A stretch of 64,000 bases of DNA from Rhizobium sp. 16-488-2b. Its GTDB lineage: Bacteria; Pseudomonadota; Alphaproteobacteria; Rhizobiales; Rhizobiaceae. Where the stretch lies: positions 186,001 through 250,000 of the forward strand of contig NZ_JAGHMF010000012.1 of assembly GCF_017741815.1 (NCBI RefSeq), read 5' to 3'. The stretch's first letter is position 1, and every line of letters begins with the position of its first letter. Both the position numbers and the translations under genes were made by a program. Under the pieces are notes generated by a model. The model was given only the letters and a program-made list of their open reading frames with translations. It was not told where the DNA came from and did no database searches. This document shows, piece after piece, positions 45,830 through 54,731 of this stretch.

Positions 45830-46644
45830 GAGCCTTGTCCTTCCGTGGCGGCCTGGCCCCGCCCGAATTTGGGCAGCAGGCTGAGAATGAAGAGAATGAG
45901 AGCCGCGACCACGATCGACGGGCCCGACGGCGTGTCGTAGGTGAGCGAGCCGAACAGCCCGCCGACGACGGCAACCGCCCCGATCAGCGAGGCGAGCACC
46001 GCCATGATCTCGGGCGTCGACGAGAAGCGCCGGGCAGCAGCGGCCGGAATGATCAGCAGCGAGGTGATCAGCATGATGCCGACGATCTTCATGGCGATCG
46101 CGATGACGACGGCCATCAGCAGCATGAAGAACAGCCGCGCCCGCTCCGGCTTCAAGCCTTCAGCCTCGGCAAGTTCGGGATTGACGGTCGAGGCAAGCAG
46201 CGGCCGCCACAGCCAGGCGATCGCGCCGAGGACCAGAATGCCGCCGCCCCAGATGAAGGCGATATCGGCCTTGGAGACGGCAAGGATATCGCCAAACAGG
46301 AAGGCGATGAGGTCGATGCGCACCCACGTCATGAAGGCGACCATGACAAGCCCGATCGCCAGCGTCGCATGCGAGAGAATGCCGAGCAGCGCATCGGCCG
46401 AGAGAGCCTGCCGCTTCTGCAGCAAGAGCAGCAGGATCGAGACGGCAGCCGCGACCACGAAGACTGATAGCGTCAGGTTGAACTGCATAAGCAGCGACAG
46501 CGCCACGCCGAGCAGCGCCGAATGCGAGATCGTGTCGCCGAAATAGGCCATGCGCCGCCAGATGATGAAGCAGCCGAGCGGCCCCGTGGTCAGCGCCAGG
46601 CCGACGCCGGCGATGATGGCGCGGACGAAGAAATCGTCAAACAT
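45826..46644 (-). CDS. znuB: Zinc ABC transporter, permease ZnuB
   Basis: 272 residues from the ATG at 46644 (MFDDFFVRAII); the frame extends upstream into the His-rich tail of znuC but only as a shadow. Eight to nine helices of the ABC-3 family, with GDTISHSALLGVALSLL in the second helix region and ITSLLIIPAAAARRFS. It forms the zinc channel with ZnuA and ZnuC. It overlaps znuC by eight bases and zur by four. Confidence 0.93.
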   Translation of the reverse strand: MFDDFFVRAIIAGVGLALTTGPLGCFIIWRRMAYFGDTISHSALLGVALSLLMQFNLTLSVFVVAAAVSILLLLLQKRQALSADALLGILSHATLAIGLVMVAFMTWVRIDLIAFLFGDILAVSKADIAFIWGGGILVLGAIAWLWRPLLASTVNPELAEAEGLKPERARLFFMLLMAVVIAIAMKIVGIMLITSLLIIPAAAARRFSSTPEIMAVLASLIGAVAVVGGLFGSLTYDTPSGPSIVVAALILFILSLLPKFGRGQAATEGQGS

Positions 46645-47611
46645 GGCGCTCTCCCGCCGGATGCTTGTGCCCGTGCCCGTCATCGGCCGTATGATGGTGG
46701 GCGTGGTCATGGCCAGCATGCCCGTGGTCATGATGCGCATGATCATGAGAGTGCCCGGAATGATCATGGGGCGCATGGTCGTGGCCGGCGTGATCATGGC
46801 CATGGTGATGACCATCCTCAGGATGGCAATGGTCCGTCACCGAGCCATCCGCATGCAGAACGCGGCCATCGGGGAGATGCGTATGATCGTGATCGTGACT
46901 GTAGACAGCAAGCGACTGCGCCGCGCGGCTGCCGAACAGGCGCACATATTCGGCGCTCTGCGTCACCGCCTGCGGCGTACCCCGGCAGCAGACATGGCCG
47001 TTGAGGCAGATCACGGTATCGGTCGCCGCCATCACCACATGCAGGTCGTGCGAAATCAGCAGGATGCCGCATCCAGTCCTGTTGCGGATCGTCTTGATCA
47101 GCTCGTAGATGGCAATCTCGCCGGAAAAATCGACGCCCTGCACCGGCTCGTCGAGCACCAGCAGACCGGGCTTGCGGGCAATGGCGCGCGCCATCAGCGC
47201 CCGCTGGAATTCGCCGCCGGAGAGATGCTGCACCTCGGCATCGCGCATGTGGGAAAGCCCGACAGCATCGAGCGCCTCGTTCATGTCGCTTGCCGAAAGC
47301 GGCCCCGTCAGCGTCATCAGCCGGCGCACCGTCAGCGGCAACGTCCAGTCGATGGCGAGCTTCTGCGGGACATAGCCGACCTTGAGACCGGAGGCGCGCG
47401 TCACCTTGCCCTCGTCGGCCTTCATCACCCCGATCGCGGTCTTCACGGTGGTCGACTTGCCCGAGCCATTGGGGCCGATCAGCGTCACGATCTCGCCGCG
47501 CGAGACGGAAAAATCGACGCCGCGAACCAGCCAGCGGCCGTTTCTGCGGACGCCGACATTGGAAAGCGAAACGAGCGGCCTCGCCTCGGAATTTGCGGGT
47601 AATGGCATCAT
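46637..47611 (-). CDS. znuC: Zinc ABC transporter, ATPase ZnuC with His-rich tail
   Basis: 324 residues from the ATG at 47611 (47608 also possible). Walker A GPNGSGKSTTV, signature LSGGEFQRALMARAI and Walker B LLVLDEPVQGVD are intact. The last 85 residues are an unusual tail with about 30 histidines (HDHDHTH, GHHHGHDHAGHDH). Typical ZnuC is about 250 residues, so this is an extension that could bind zinc in the cytoplasm. Divergent from znuA; expression is under the Zur boxes at 47649-47683. Confidence 0.93.
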   Translation of the reverse strand: MMPLPANSEARPLVSLSNVGVRRNGRWLVRGVDFSVSRGEIVTLIGPNGSGKSTTVKTAIGVMKADEGKVTRASGLKVGYVPQKLAIDWTLPLTVRRLMTLTGPLSASDMNEALDAVGLSHMRDAEVQHLSGGEFQRALMARAIARKPGLLVLDEPVQGVDFSGEIAIYELIKTIRNRTGCGILLISHDLHVVMAATDTVICLNGHVCCRGTPQAVTQSAEYVRLFGSRAAQSLAVYSHDHDHTHLPDGRVLHADGSVTDHCHPEDGHHHGHDHAGHDHAPHDHSGHSHDHAHHDHGHAGHDHAHHHTADDGHGHKHPAGERHV

Positions 47612-47648
47612 TTTTCCGAAAGTGCTGTTGCGCCCTGCTATCGCACAC

Positions 47649-47661
47649 GTTATAGCATAAC
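47649..47661. promoter_or_regulatory. Zur box 1, znuC/znuA divergent promoter
   Basis: GTTAT-agc-ATAAC, a 13-bp palindrome with a 3-base centre. It matches the ATGTTATnnnATAACAT-type Zur consensus. It is nearer to znuC. Its centre is 22 bp, two helical turns, from that of box 2. Confidence 0.75.
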
Positions 47662-47670
47662 GCAATTGAT

Positions 47671-47683
47671 GTAATAACATTAC
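47671..47683. promoter_or_regulatory. Zur box 2, znuC/znuA divergent promoter
   Basis: GTAAT-aac-ATTAC, the same pattern as box 1 with T-to-A changes in both arms. It lies 27-39 bases before the znuA ATG at 47710. A znuA start at 47686 would sit next to this box, one reason to prefer 47710. Confidence 0.75.
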
Positions 47684-47709
47684 CTATGCAATTCAAGCGG
47701 AGCATGCAC

Positions 47710-48753
47710 ATGAAACTCGCGACCGGCCTTTCCCTGGCGCTACAAGGCCTCGCACTCCCGGCCCTCCTCCTTGCCGGCACGGCCCACGGCGCCGACGCGC
47801 CCGTCGTCGTCACCTCGATCAAGCCGGTGCACTCGCTGGTCTCCGCCATCATGCAGGGCGTCGGCACGCCGGAGCTGATCGTCGATGGCGCCGCTTCCCC
47901 GCACACCTATTCGATGAAGCCCTCCAACGCCAAGGCGCTGCAGGACGCCAAGGTGGTCTTCTGGGTCGGCCCGGGCATGGAAGCCTTTCTGGAAAAGCCG
48001 CTGGAAGCGCTCGGAGAGGATGCCAGCGTCGCCGAGCTCGACAAGGCGCCCGGCCTGACCAAGCTAAAGTTCCGCGAGGGCGGCGCCTTCGAAGCCCATG
48101 ACCATGACGACCATGATGGCGATGCGCACGAGGCAGGCCACGATCACGCCAAGGAAGCGGCCGGTCACGATCACGATCACGATCACGCCGCTGTGGCGCA
48201 TGACGATCACGACCATGACCACGGCCACGGCGCCTTCGACACCCACCTCTGGCTCGACCCCGAAAACGCCAAAGCCATGGCCGCCGAGATCACCACGACG
48301 CTGGTGGCCGCCGACCCCGCCAACGCCCTTGCCTACCAGGCCAATGCCCAGGCGCTGAACGCCAAGCTCGACGCGCTCGACAAGGAAATTTCCAGCATCG
48401 TGTCACCGGTCAAGGACAAGCCCTTCATCGTCTTCCACGACGCCTACCAGTATTTCGAAAACCGGTACAAGGTGCGCGTCGCCGGCTCGATCACCGTCAG
48501 CCCGGAAACCATCCCCGGCGCCGAGCGGATCGCCGAGATCCACAAGAAGGTGGCGGACCTTGGCGCAACCTGCGTCTTCGCTGAACCGCAGTTCCAGCCG
48601 CGCCTCGTCGATGTCGTGCTCGAGGGCACCAAGGCCAAGGCCGGCGTGCTCGATCCCGAAGCCGCAACGCTCGATGCCGGCCCGGATCTCTATTTCAAGC
48701 TGATGCGCGGGATCGCCAACAATCTCAAGGATTGCCTGTCACGCGAAAGCTGA
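47710..48753 (+). CDS. znuA: Zinc ABC transporter, periplasmic binding protein ZnuA
   Basis: 347 residues from the ATG at 47710 (GGAG seven bases upstream; ATGs at 47686 and 47704 are poorly placed). Signal peptide ends near GTAHGA. The A-1 type zinc-binding fold shows SIKPVHSLVSAIMQGVG and ASPHTYSMKPS with the first His, a His/Asp-rich loop between (residues about 118-165), DTHLWLDPEN and VFHDAYQYFENRY. It captures zinc for ZnuBC. Followed by a hairpin terminator. Confidence 0.95.
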   Translation: MKLATGLSLALQGLALPALLLAGTAHGADAPVVVTSIKPVHSLVSAIMQGVGTPELIVDGAASPHTYSMKPSNAKALQDAKVVFWVGPGMEAFLEKPLEALGEDASVAELDKAPGLTKLKFREGGAFEAHDHDDHDGDAHEAGHDHAKEAAGHDHDHDHAAVAHDDHDHDHGHGAFDTHLWLDPENAKAMAAEITTTLVAADPANALAYQANAQALNAKLDALDKEISSIVSPVKDKPFIVFHDAYQYFENRYKVRVAGSITVSPETIPGAERIAEIHKKVADLGATCVFAEPQFQPRLVDVVLEGTKAKAGVLDPEAATLDAGPDLYFKLMRGIANNLKDCLSRES

Positions 48754-48778
48754 GGCCGGCCACACCGCATATCGAAAA

Positions 48779-48799
48779 AGGCGGGCACACAGTCCGCCT
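48779..48799 (+). terminator. Hairpin terminator after znuA
   Basis: AGGCGG (48779-48784) pairs with CCGCCT (48794-48799) around a 9-nt loop, preceded by A-rich and followed by CTTTC. Modest strength; it ends the znuA transcript before the next Zur box. Confidence 0.55.
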
Positions 48800-48816
48800 C
48801 TTTCAGATCAATCAAT

Positions 48817-48829
48817 GTAATATTATAAC
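48817..48829. promoter_or_regulatory. Zur box 3, upstream of COG0523 GTPase
   Basis: GTAAT-att-ATAAC, inside a 19-bp near-palindrome AATGTAATATTATAACATT (48814-48832). It matches boxes 1 and 2 and lies 18 bases before the GTPase start, overlapping where RNA polymerase or the ribosome would sit. Confidence 0.75.
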
Positions 48830-48846
48830 ATTAACTGGAGATCACA

Positions 48847-50052
48847 ATGAACAGGAAACTGCCGGTCACCGTCCTCTCCGGCTTCCTAGGCGCCGGCAAG
48901 ACGACGCTTCTGAACCACATACTGGCCAACCGCGACGGCCTGCGCGTCGCCGTCATCGTCAACGACATGAGCGAAGTCAACATCGACGCCGCACTGGTGC
49001 GCGATGGCGGCGCCAACCTGTCGCGCACCGATGAGGCTTTGGTCGAGATGACCAACGGCTGCATCTGCTGCACGCTGCGCGACGACCTCCTGAAGGAGGT
49101 TCGCCAGCTCGCCGAGCAGAATCGCTTCGACTACTTGCTGATCGAATCCACTGGTATCGCCGAGCCCCTGCCCGTCGCCACCACCTTCGAGTTCCGCGAC
49201 GAGGACGGCCTGAGCCTGTCCGATGTCGCCGAACTCGACACCATGGTCACCGTCGTCGACGCCGCCGGCCTGCTCGCCGACTACGCCTCCACCGACTTCC
49301 TCGGCGACCGTGGAGAAACGGCGGGCGATGGCGACAATCGCACGGTGATCGACCTCTTGGTCGAGCAGATCGAATTCGCAGACGTCGTGATCCTCAACAA
49401 GGTTGGCACCGCGACCGCCGAGCAGCTGCAGGCCGCCCGCCAGATCGTCGTCGGCCTGAACCCGGATGCCCGGCTGATCGAGGCCGATTTCGGCAAGGTT
49501 CGGCCGCAGGAGGTGCTGGGAACCGGTCTGTTCGACATCCACAAGGCCGAGACCCATCCGCTCTGGTACAAGGAAATGCATGGCTTCAACGACCATGTGC
49601 CGGAAACCGAGGAATACGGCATCCGCTCCTTCGTCTATCGCGAGAAGCGTCCCTTCGATCCGGCGAAACTGCAGCGCTTTTTCGACACGGCCTGGCCGGG
49701 CGTGGTCCGCACCAAGGGCTTCTTCTGGCTGGCCACCCGTCCGCATCATGTCGGCGAAGTCAGCCAGGCCGGCGCAATCCTGCGGACCAGCCGCATGGGT
49801 ACATGGTGGTCGGCAGTGCCGAGGGAGCGTTGGCCGGACGATCCGCGCTTCATGACCGCGATCGGACCCTATCTGCACCCTGTCTGGGGCGACCGCCGCC
49901 AGGAAATCGTCTTCATCGGCGCCGACCCGATGGACGAATCCTGGATCCGCGAGCGTCTCAACGCATGTCTTGTCAGCGCCGAGGACTTCACGCCGGACAA
50001 GTGGCGCGACATGCCCGACCCCTTCGCCCGCTGGGGAGACCAGGCCGCATGA
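48847..50052 (+). CDS. COG0523 GTPase, zinc-metallochaperone type (CobW/ZigA family)
   Basis: 401 residues. The G3E P-loop is [15 protein letters not shown] (residues 9-23), the metal-binding CxCC is [12 protein letters not shown] (near residue 73), and the NKxG-like G4 motif is LNKVG. Related zinc-regulated chaperones insert or allocate zinc in starved cells. A Zur box just upstream and the neighbouring znu genes point to a zinc rather than cobalt role, unlike CobW proper. Its end overlaps the small Cys protein gene (ATGA). Confidence 0.9.
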   Translation: MNRKLPVTVLSGFLGAGKTTLLNHILANRDGLRVAVIVNDMSEVNIDAALVRDGGANLSRTDEALVEMTNGCICCTLRDDLLKEVRQLAEQNRFDYLLIESTGIAEPLPVATTFEFRDEDGLSLSDVAELDTMVTVVDAAGLLADYASTDFLGDRGETAGDGDNRTVIDLLVEQIEFADVVILNKVGTATAEQLQAARQIVVGLNPDARLIEADFGKVRPQEVLGTGLFDIHKAETHPLWYKEMHGFNDHVPETEEYGIRSFVYREKRPFDPAKLQRFFDTAWPGVVRTKGFFWLATRPHHVGEVSQAGAILRTSRMGTWWSAVPRERWPDDPRFMTAIGPYLHPVWGDRRQEIVFIGADPMDESWIRERLNACLVSAEDFTPDKWRDMPDPFARWGDQAA

Positions 50053-50222
50053 AGGCGCAAGCGATCAGGAGATATCAATGCGTCTGCGAGGAATGCGACC
50101 CGCTGCCGCCGATCGAGGGGCTGGCAGCGCCACCCGAGGCCGAAGAGCGCAAGCCTAGCACCGGCGTTCTCGGCAAATTGGCGGCGCGGCTGGCGCGCAA
50201 TACGCCCGAAAGGCAGGCATGA
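50049..50222 (+). CDS. 57-residue protein with CxCxxC motif, Zur-operon candidate
   Basis: Starts in ATGA overlap with the COG0523 GTPase stop, which is the strongest sign that it is real. The sequence begins [20 protein letters not shown], carrying three Cys in a C-x-C-x-x-C arrangement that could bind zinc or copper. The rest is low-complexity and basic. The terminator follows directly after its stop. I know no family, and the function is unknown. It might also be a shadow, but the overlap and terminator position argue against that. Confidence 0.55.
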   Translation: MKAQAIRRYQCVCEECDPLPPIEGLAAPPEAEERKPSTGVLGKLAARLARNTPERQA

Positions 50223-50223
50223 A

Positions 50224-50247
50224 AAAGGGCGGCCGAAGCCGCCCTTT
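50224..50247. terminator. Perfect 10-bp stem-loop terminator, both strands
   Basis: AAAGGGCGGC (50224-50233) pairs perfectly with GCCGCCCTTT (50238-50247) around a CGAA tetraloop. On the minus strand it is followed by a T-run, making it a rho-independent terminator for the RcnB-like gene; on the plus strand it follows the small Cys protein stop at once. Confidence 0.85.
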
Positions 50248-50269
50248 CCGCACAAATCACATCGGCCGA

Positions 50270-50587
50270 TCAGCGGCCGACGACGATGTTAGAGATCACA
50301 TTGCTGGCAATGCTGATCATCAGATAGTCGTTGTTGACCTGCACCCAGCGATAGCCGCGCGGCGGAGGCGCAAGGCGATAGCGGCGGTAGTCGCGCACTT
50401 CGCGCATGTTGCGGCGCTCGGCGGGGCTCATGCGATGACCGCGGCTCCACTTGTACTTTGTGACATGCACCTCGCGCTCGACGTGAACGGGGCGGCGATG
50501 ATGTTCCTGCGCGCTTGCACCCGTCGCGGCAACCAGCGGCGCGGCCAAGAAAGAAGCGGAGAGAAGAACGGCAAACATCTTTTTCAT
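50270..50587 (-). CDS. RcnB-like periplasmic protein
   Basis: 105 residues with a signal peptide (MKKMFAVLLSASFLAAP, cleavage near SAQ). The mature part is His/Arg-rich and contains YRRYRLAPPPRGYRWVQVNNDYLMI, the RcnB-family signature. RcnB in E. coli is a periplasmic protein that affects nickel/cobalt homeostasis; many rhizobial homologues are of unknown role. The imperfect palindrome upstream may be a regulatory site. Confidence 0.85.
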   Translation of the reverse strand: MKKMFAVLLSASFLAAPLVAATGASAQEHHRRPVHVEREVHVTKYKWSRGHRMSPAERRNMREVRDYRRYRLAPPPRGYRWVQVNNDYLMISIASNVISNIVVGR

Positions 50588-50644
50588 TGGGGTTTCCTCG
50601 TGTTGAACACGCCCCGAACCTAGACCTGAAATGATGAACCGAAA

Positions 50645-50667
50645 CTGAAAGTTAAATTAAACTTCAG
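50645..50667. promoter_or_regulatory. Imperfect 23-bp palindrome upstream of RcnB-like gene
   Basis: CTGAAagTTAAaTTAAacTTCAG; 18 of 23 positions agree with the reverse complement. It lies 58-80 bases before the RcnB-like start within AT-rich sequence. Possible operator; no known consensus fits. Confidence 0.35.
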
Positions 50668-50747
50668 TAATAAAAACACATACTTAAAAGCATATATTAA
50701 ATTAGCAAATGCGACATTACCCAGCGAAAGAGCGATGTCGCTCCCTT

Positions 50748-52361
50748 TCACAACTCGTCGTAATTGAACCAGTCGAAATCGGCCGTCTTCGCGCGCCCCG
50801 ACGTATCGAAGGCAAAGATACCCGCGAATGCGCCGGTAAACGAGCCATGCTCACCGCGCCCGCCTTCGTCTGAAACCACGCCGGCGTCAAGCACCGGCCC
50901 GATCGCCCGCCACGCGCCCATGCCCTCTGTCTGCCAGAAAAACTGCAGGTCGTTATCGCGGATTTCCATGGAAAGCTGGACGCGGCCGCCGGCGGGAAGC
51001 GCCTCGCCGCTGCCGGCGGGAAAGCTCAGCCGGCCGTTCGGATAATCGCCGTCGCAGGACAGGATCGTCACGCAACGTCCGAGCTTCTCGTGCAGCGTCA
51101 CCGCGACCGCATGGAACTTGTGCCTGTTGTAATAGTGCGTCAGCCCCGCCACCTGCTGGTAAGTGTCTGGATCGAATTCCACGACAGTCTCGGCCCGGAA
51201 ACTGTGATGCTCCTGCCGCCGCGCCACCAGCGCCTGCTCGAACCATGAGCCGATGCTCTCGCGGGCGATCAGCCTCAAATGACCGGGCCGCTCCGTGAGG
51301 TTGAAGATCCGCTCCGGCTTCGGCGTGCGCAGCCACTGGAAATCATCAGGCAGCGAGCCGCCTTCAAAGCTGTACTCGCTGCGCATCGGTTTCTCGGCCT
51401 GCACAGCGCCGCCAAGTCCCGGCACGGTGACGTCGGGCACCGTGGTGCCATTCTCAAGATAGAGCCAGCCGTCATCCTTCCAGACGCATTTCTGCAGGCT
51501 GGTTTCGCGGCCGAGCGTGCAACGCCGCTTCGGCGGCATCGGCCGGCCACATAGATGGGTGTGATAGACTTGGCCGTCTGGGGTCTCAACATACTGCCCG
51601 TGCCCTGCCCGCTGCAGAATGGCTTCGGGATGATCCTTCGAGGTGATGAGGTGCTTGTTCGGGTGCATCTCGTAGGGACCGGCGATGTCGCGCGACCGCG
51701 CCATCGTCACCGCATGGTCATAGCCTGTGCCGCCCTCGGCCGTCGTCAGATAGTAATAGCCGCTGCGCTTGAAGAGATGCGGCCCTTCGACAAGCCCGAG
51801 CGAGCTGCCCGCGAAGATGTTCCGGATCTGACCCTTCAGCGATTTCGTTTCAGCGTCCCATTCCTGCAGCAGGATGCCGTCGAAAGCCGGAGACTTCGGC
51901 GCGCCGCCAAAGCTCTCGGTGCGGTGGTTCCACTGCATGTTGAGGAACCACTTGCGGCCGTCATCGTCATGAAACAGCGATGGGTCGAAGCCCGACGAGT
52001 TCACGTAGATGGGCTCCGACCATTCGCCCTCGATATCAGGCGAGGTCACGATGTAATTATGCGCATCCTTGAAGTTGCCGTCGAAGCGCTTGACGTCGGT
52101 ATAGACAAGCCAGAACAGCCCGTCGGCATAGGAGAGACAGGGCGCCCAGACGCCGCAGCTATCGGGATTGCCGCGCATGTCGAGCTGCGACGCCCGCTCC
52201 AGAGGCCGCCGCACCAGCGTCCAGTTCACCAGATCGCGCGAATGATGAATCTGCACACCAGGATACCATTCGAAGGTCGAGGTCGCGATATAGTAATCCT
52301 CGCCGACACGGCAGATCGACGGGTCCGGATTGAAACCCGGCAGGATTGGATTGCGGATCAT
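50748..52361 (-). CDS. Glycoside hydrolase family 43 (beta-xylosidase/arabinofuranosidase type)
   Basis: 537 residues from the ATG at 52361, with GGAGGAG upstream. A five-bladed propeller N-terminal domain begins with the catalytic NPDPSICRVGEDYYIATS. A C-terminal beta-sandwich (from about residue 330) is typical of the XynB3-like GH43. No signal peptide, so it acts in the cytoplasm on imported oligosaccharide. It is the last gene of the sugar locus, about 90 bases after the aldo/keto reductase and behind a strong terminator, so it may have its own promoter. Confidence 0.9.
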   Translation of the reverse strand: MIRNPILPGFNPDPSICRVGEDYYIATSTFEWYPGVQIHHSRDLVNWTLVRRPLERASQLDMRGNPDSCGVWAPCLSYADGLFWLVYTDVKRFDGNFKDAHNYIVTSPDIEGEWSEPIYVNSSGFDPSLFHDDDGRKWFLNMQWNHRTESFGGAPKSPAFDGILLQEWDAETKSLKGQIRNIFAGSSLGLVEGPHLFKRSGYYYLTTAEGGTGYDHAVTMARSRDIAGPYEMHPNKHLITSKDHPEAILQRAGHGQYVETPDGQVYHTHLCGRPMPPKRRCTLGRETSLQKCVWKDDGWLYLENGTTVPDVTVPGLGGAVQAEKPMRSEYSFEGGSLPDDFQWLRTPKPERIFNLTERPGHLRLIARESIGSWFEQALVARRQEHHSFRAETVVEFDPDTYQQVAGLTHYYNRHKFHAVAVTLHEKLGRCVTILSCDGDYPNGRLSFPAGSGEALPAGGRVQLSMEIRDNDLQFFWQTEGMGAWRAIGPVLDAGVVSDEGGRGEHGSFTGAFAGIFAFDTSGRAKTADFDWFNYDEL

Positions 52362-52423
52362 GGTGACGTCTCCTCCCACAGCCGCGCATTCTGCGGCACG
52401 TACATCACATCATATATGAAAAA

Positions 52424-52446
52424 CGCCCGGAAGATCGTTCCGGGCG
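52424..52446 (-). terminator. Rho-independent terminator after aldo/keto reductase gene
   Basis: CGCCCGGAA (52424-52432) pairs with TTCCGGGCG (52438-52446) around 5 nt. On the minus strand it is followed by TTTTTC. It ends most transcripts of the sugar operon before the GH43 gene. Confidence 0.85.
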
Positions 52447-52453
52447 CATCAGC

Positions 52454-53485
<1,032 letters not shown>

Positions 53486-53509
53486 AATCCTCATCCCTCA
53501 TGTAGAAAC

Positions 53510-53532
53510 GGCGCGGGCTCCTCGCCCGCGCC
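53510..53532 (-). terminator. GC-rich hairpin between Gfo/Idh/MocA and aldo/keto reductase genes
   Basis: GGCGCGGGC (53510-53518) pairs perfectly with GCCCGCGCC (53524-53532), 5-nt loop. No T-run follows on the minus strand, so it may be an attenuator or mRNA stabiliser rather than a full stop. Confidence 0.5.
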
Positions 53533-53554
53533 GGACCATAGACCTTTAGGCACG

Positions 53555-53597
53555 TACTTCAAGGGTGCCAATCACTTCAAGAGAGCCAATCACTTCA
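53555..53597. repeat. 18-bp tandem repeat at the 3' end of Gfo/Idh/MocA gene
   Basis: Units TACTTCAAGGGTGCCAAT (53555-53572) and CACTTCAAGAGAGCCAAT (53573-53590), then a partial third unit CACTTCAG (53591-53598). The third unit contains the last codons and stop of the oxidoreductase. Eighteen bases equals six codons. Confidence 0.65.
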
Positions 53598-54723
53598 GAA
53601 GTGCCTGCGCCTCTTCGATGCCGAGTGCGGCCGGCTGCGTGCAAGTCGTCGTCAGCTCGATGAAGCGGCCCTCTTCGCCCGACTTCAGGATCGAGGTCAT
53701 GACGTCGACACCATGCAGCGTGCGATCGAGCGAGCAACGCGCATCGCGCCCCTCGATGATCGCCATCGCCATGTCGGCGAGACCCGCCGTGCGGTAGTTG
53801 GCGCGCGGTCCCTGGGGGCTCTCCTGGTTGGAGATACCGAAGGGGTGCTCCCAGCCGTCGAGCGGCTTGATGTCCTTGTCGCGGCCGCTGGCCTCGACCA
53901 CGCCGCCGAAGAAGTTCGGATCCGGCACGTAGAGCGAACCTTCGGTGCCGTAGAGTTCCATGTTGGCATGGCGGTGAGACCAGACGTCCCAGCTCGCGGT
54001 CAGCGTGACGGTGGCGCCGTTGACGAATTCCAAGATCGCCTGGATCGTCGTGGGCGTCTTCACCGGGATCGTCTCACCGTTGCGCGGCTCGCTGGTGATC
54101 GTGCGGGTCGGCGATGCCATCGAGGTCATCGCGCCCACACGCTTCACCGGCCCGATCAGGTTGATCAGGTTGGCGATGTAGTAAGGGCCGAGATCGAGGA
54201 TCGGGCCGCCGCCCGGCAGGAAGAAGAAGTCCGGGTTCGGATGCCACATCTCCATGCCGGGGCTCATGACATAGCACGCGCCCGAGGTGACGCGACCGAT
54301 GCCGCCCTCATCGATATACTTGCGGGCCAGCTGATGCGCGCCGCCGAGGAAGGTGTCGGGCGCGCAACCGACGGAGAGGTTCTTCTCCTTGGCGATGCGG
54401 CGAAGCTCCTCACCCTGCTCGAGGGTGAGAACCAGCGGCTTTTCCGAATAGACGTGCTTGCCCGAGAGCAGGATCGCCTTCGACACGGGGAAGTGCGCGT
54501 CCGGGATCGTCAGGTTGACGACGACGTCGACCTCCTCATTGGTGAGCAGGTCCTCGATCGTCTGCGCCTTGACGTTATACTCGGCGGCACGGGCTTCGGC
54601 GGCCTGCATGTTGAGGTCGGCGCAAGCGACGACCTTAAGGCCCTTGAACAGCGGGGCCAGCGAAAAGTAGGTGGTGGAGATGTTGCCGCATCCAATGATG
54701 CCGACGCCAAGTTCCTTGGTCAT
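53590..54723 (-). CDS. Gfo/Idh/MocA family oxidoreductase
   Basis: 377 residues. Rossmann GIIGCGNISTTYF at the N-terminus, the EKP motif as VYSEKPLVL (Lys catalytic), then LDLGPYYIANLINLIGP where the usual DxxxH is replaced by D-L-G-P-Y, as in glucose-fructose oxidoreductase-like enzymes that use a tyrosine. NAD(P) is typically tightly bound. It likely oxidises a sugar hydroxyl. Nine bases separate it from the TIM-barrel gene. The C-terminus abuts a tandem repeat. Confidence 0.9.
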   Translation of the reverse strand: MTKELGVGIIGCGNISTTYFSLAPLFKGLKVVACADLNMQAAEARAAEYNVKAQTIEDLLTNEEVDVVVNLTIPDAHFPVSKAILLSGKHVYSEKPLVLTLEQGEELRRIAKEKNLSVGCAPDTFLGGAHQLARKYIDEGGIGRVTSGACYVMSPGMEMWHPNPDFFFLPGGGPILDLGPYYIANLINLIGPVKRVGAMTSMASPTRTITSEPRNGETIPVKTPTTIQAILEFVNGATVTLTASWDVWSHRHANMELYGTEGSLYVPDPNFFGGVVEASGRDKDIKPLDGWEHPFGISNQESPQGPRANYRTAGLADMAMAIIEGRDARCSLDRTLHGVDVMTSILKSGEEGRFIELTTTCTQPAALGIEEAQALLK

Positions 54724-54731
54724 GATGGTCC

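Noticed and set aside
46818..47906. Frames with runs of His/Asp or Met/Ile near znuB, znuC and znuA
   Set aside because: They are other-frame readings of the His-rich tail and loop; not separate proteins.
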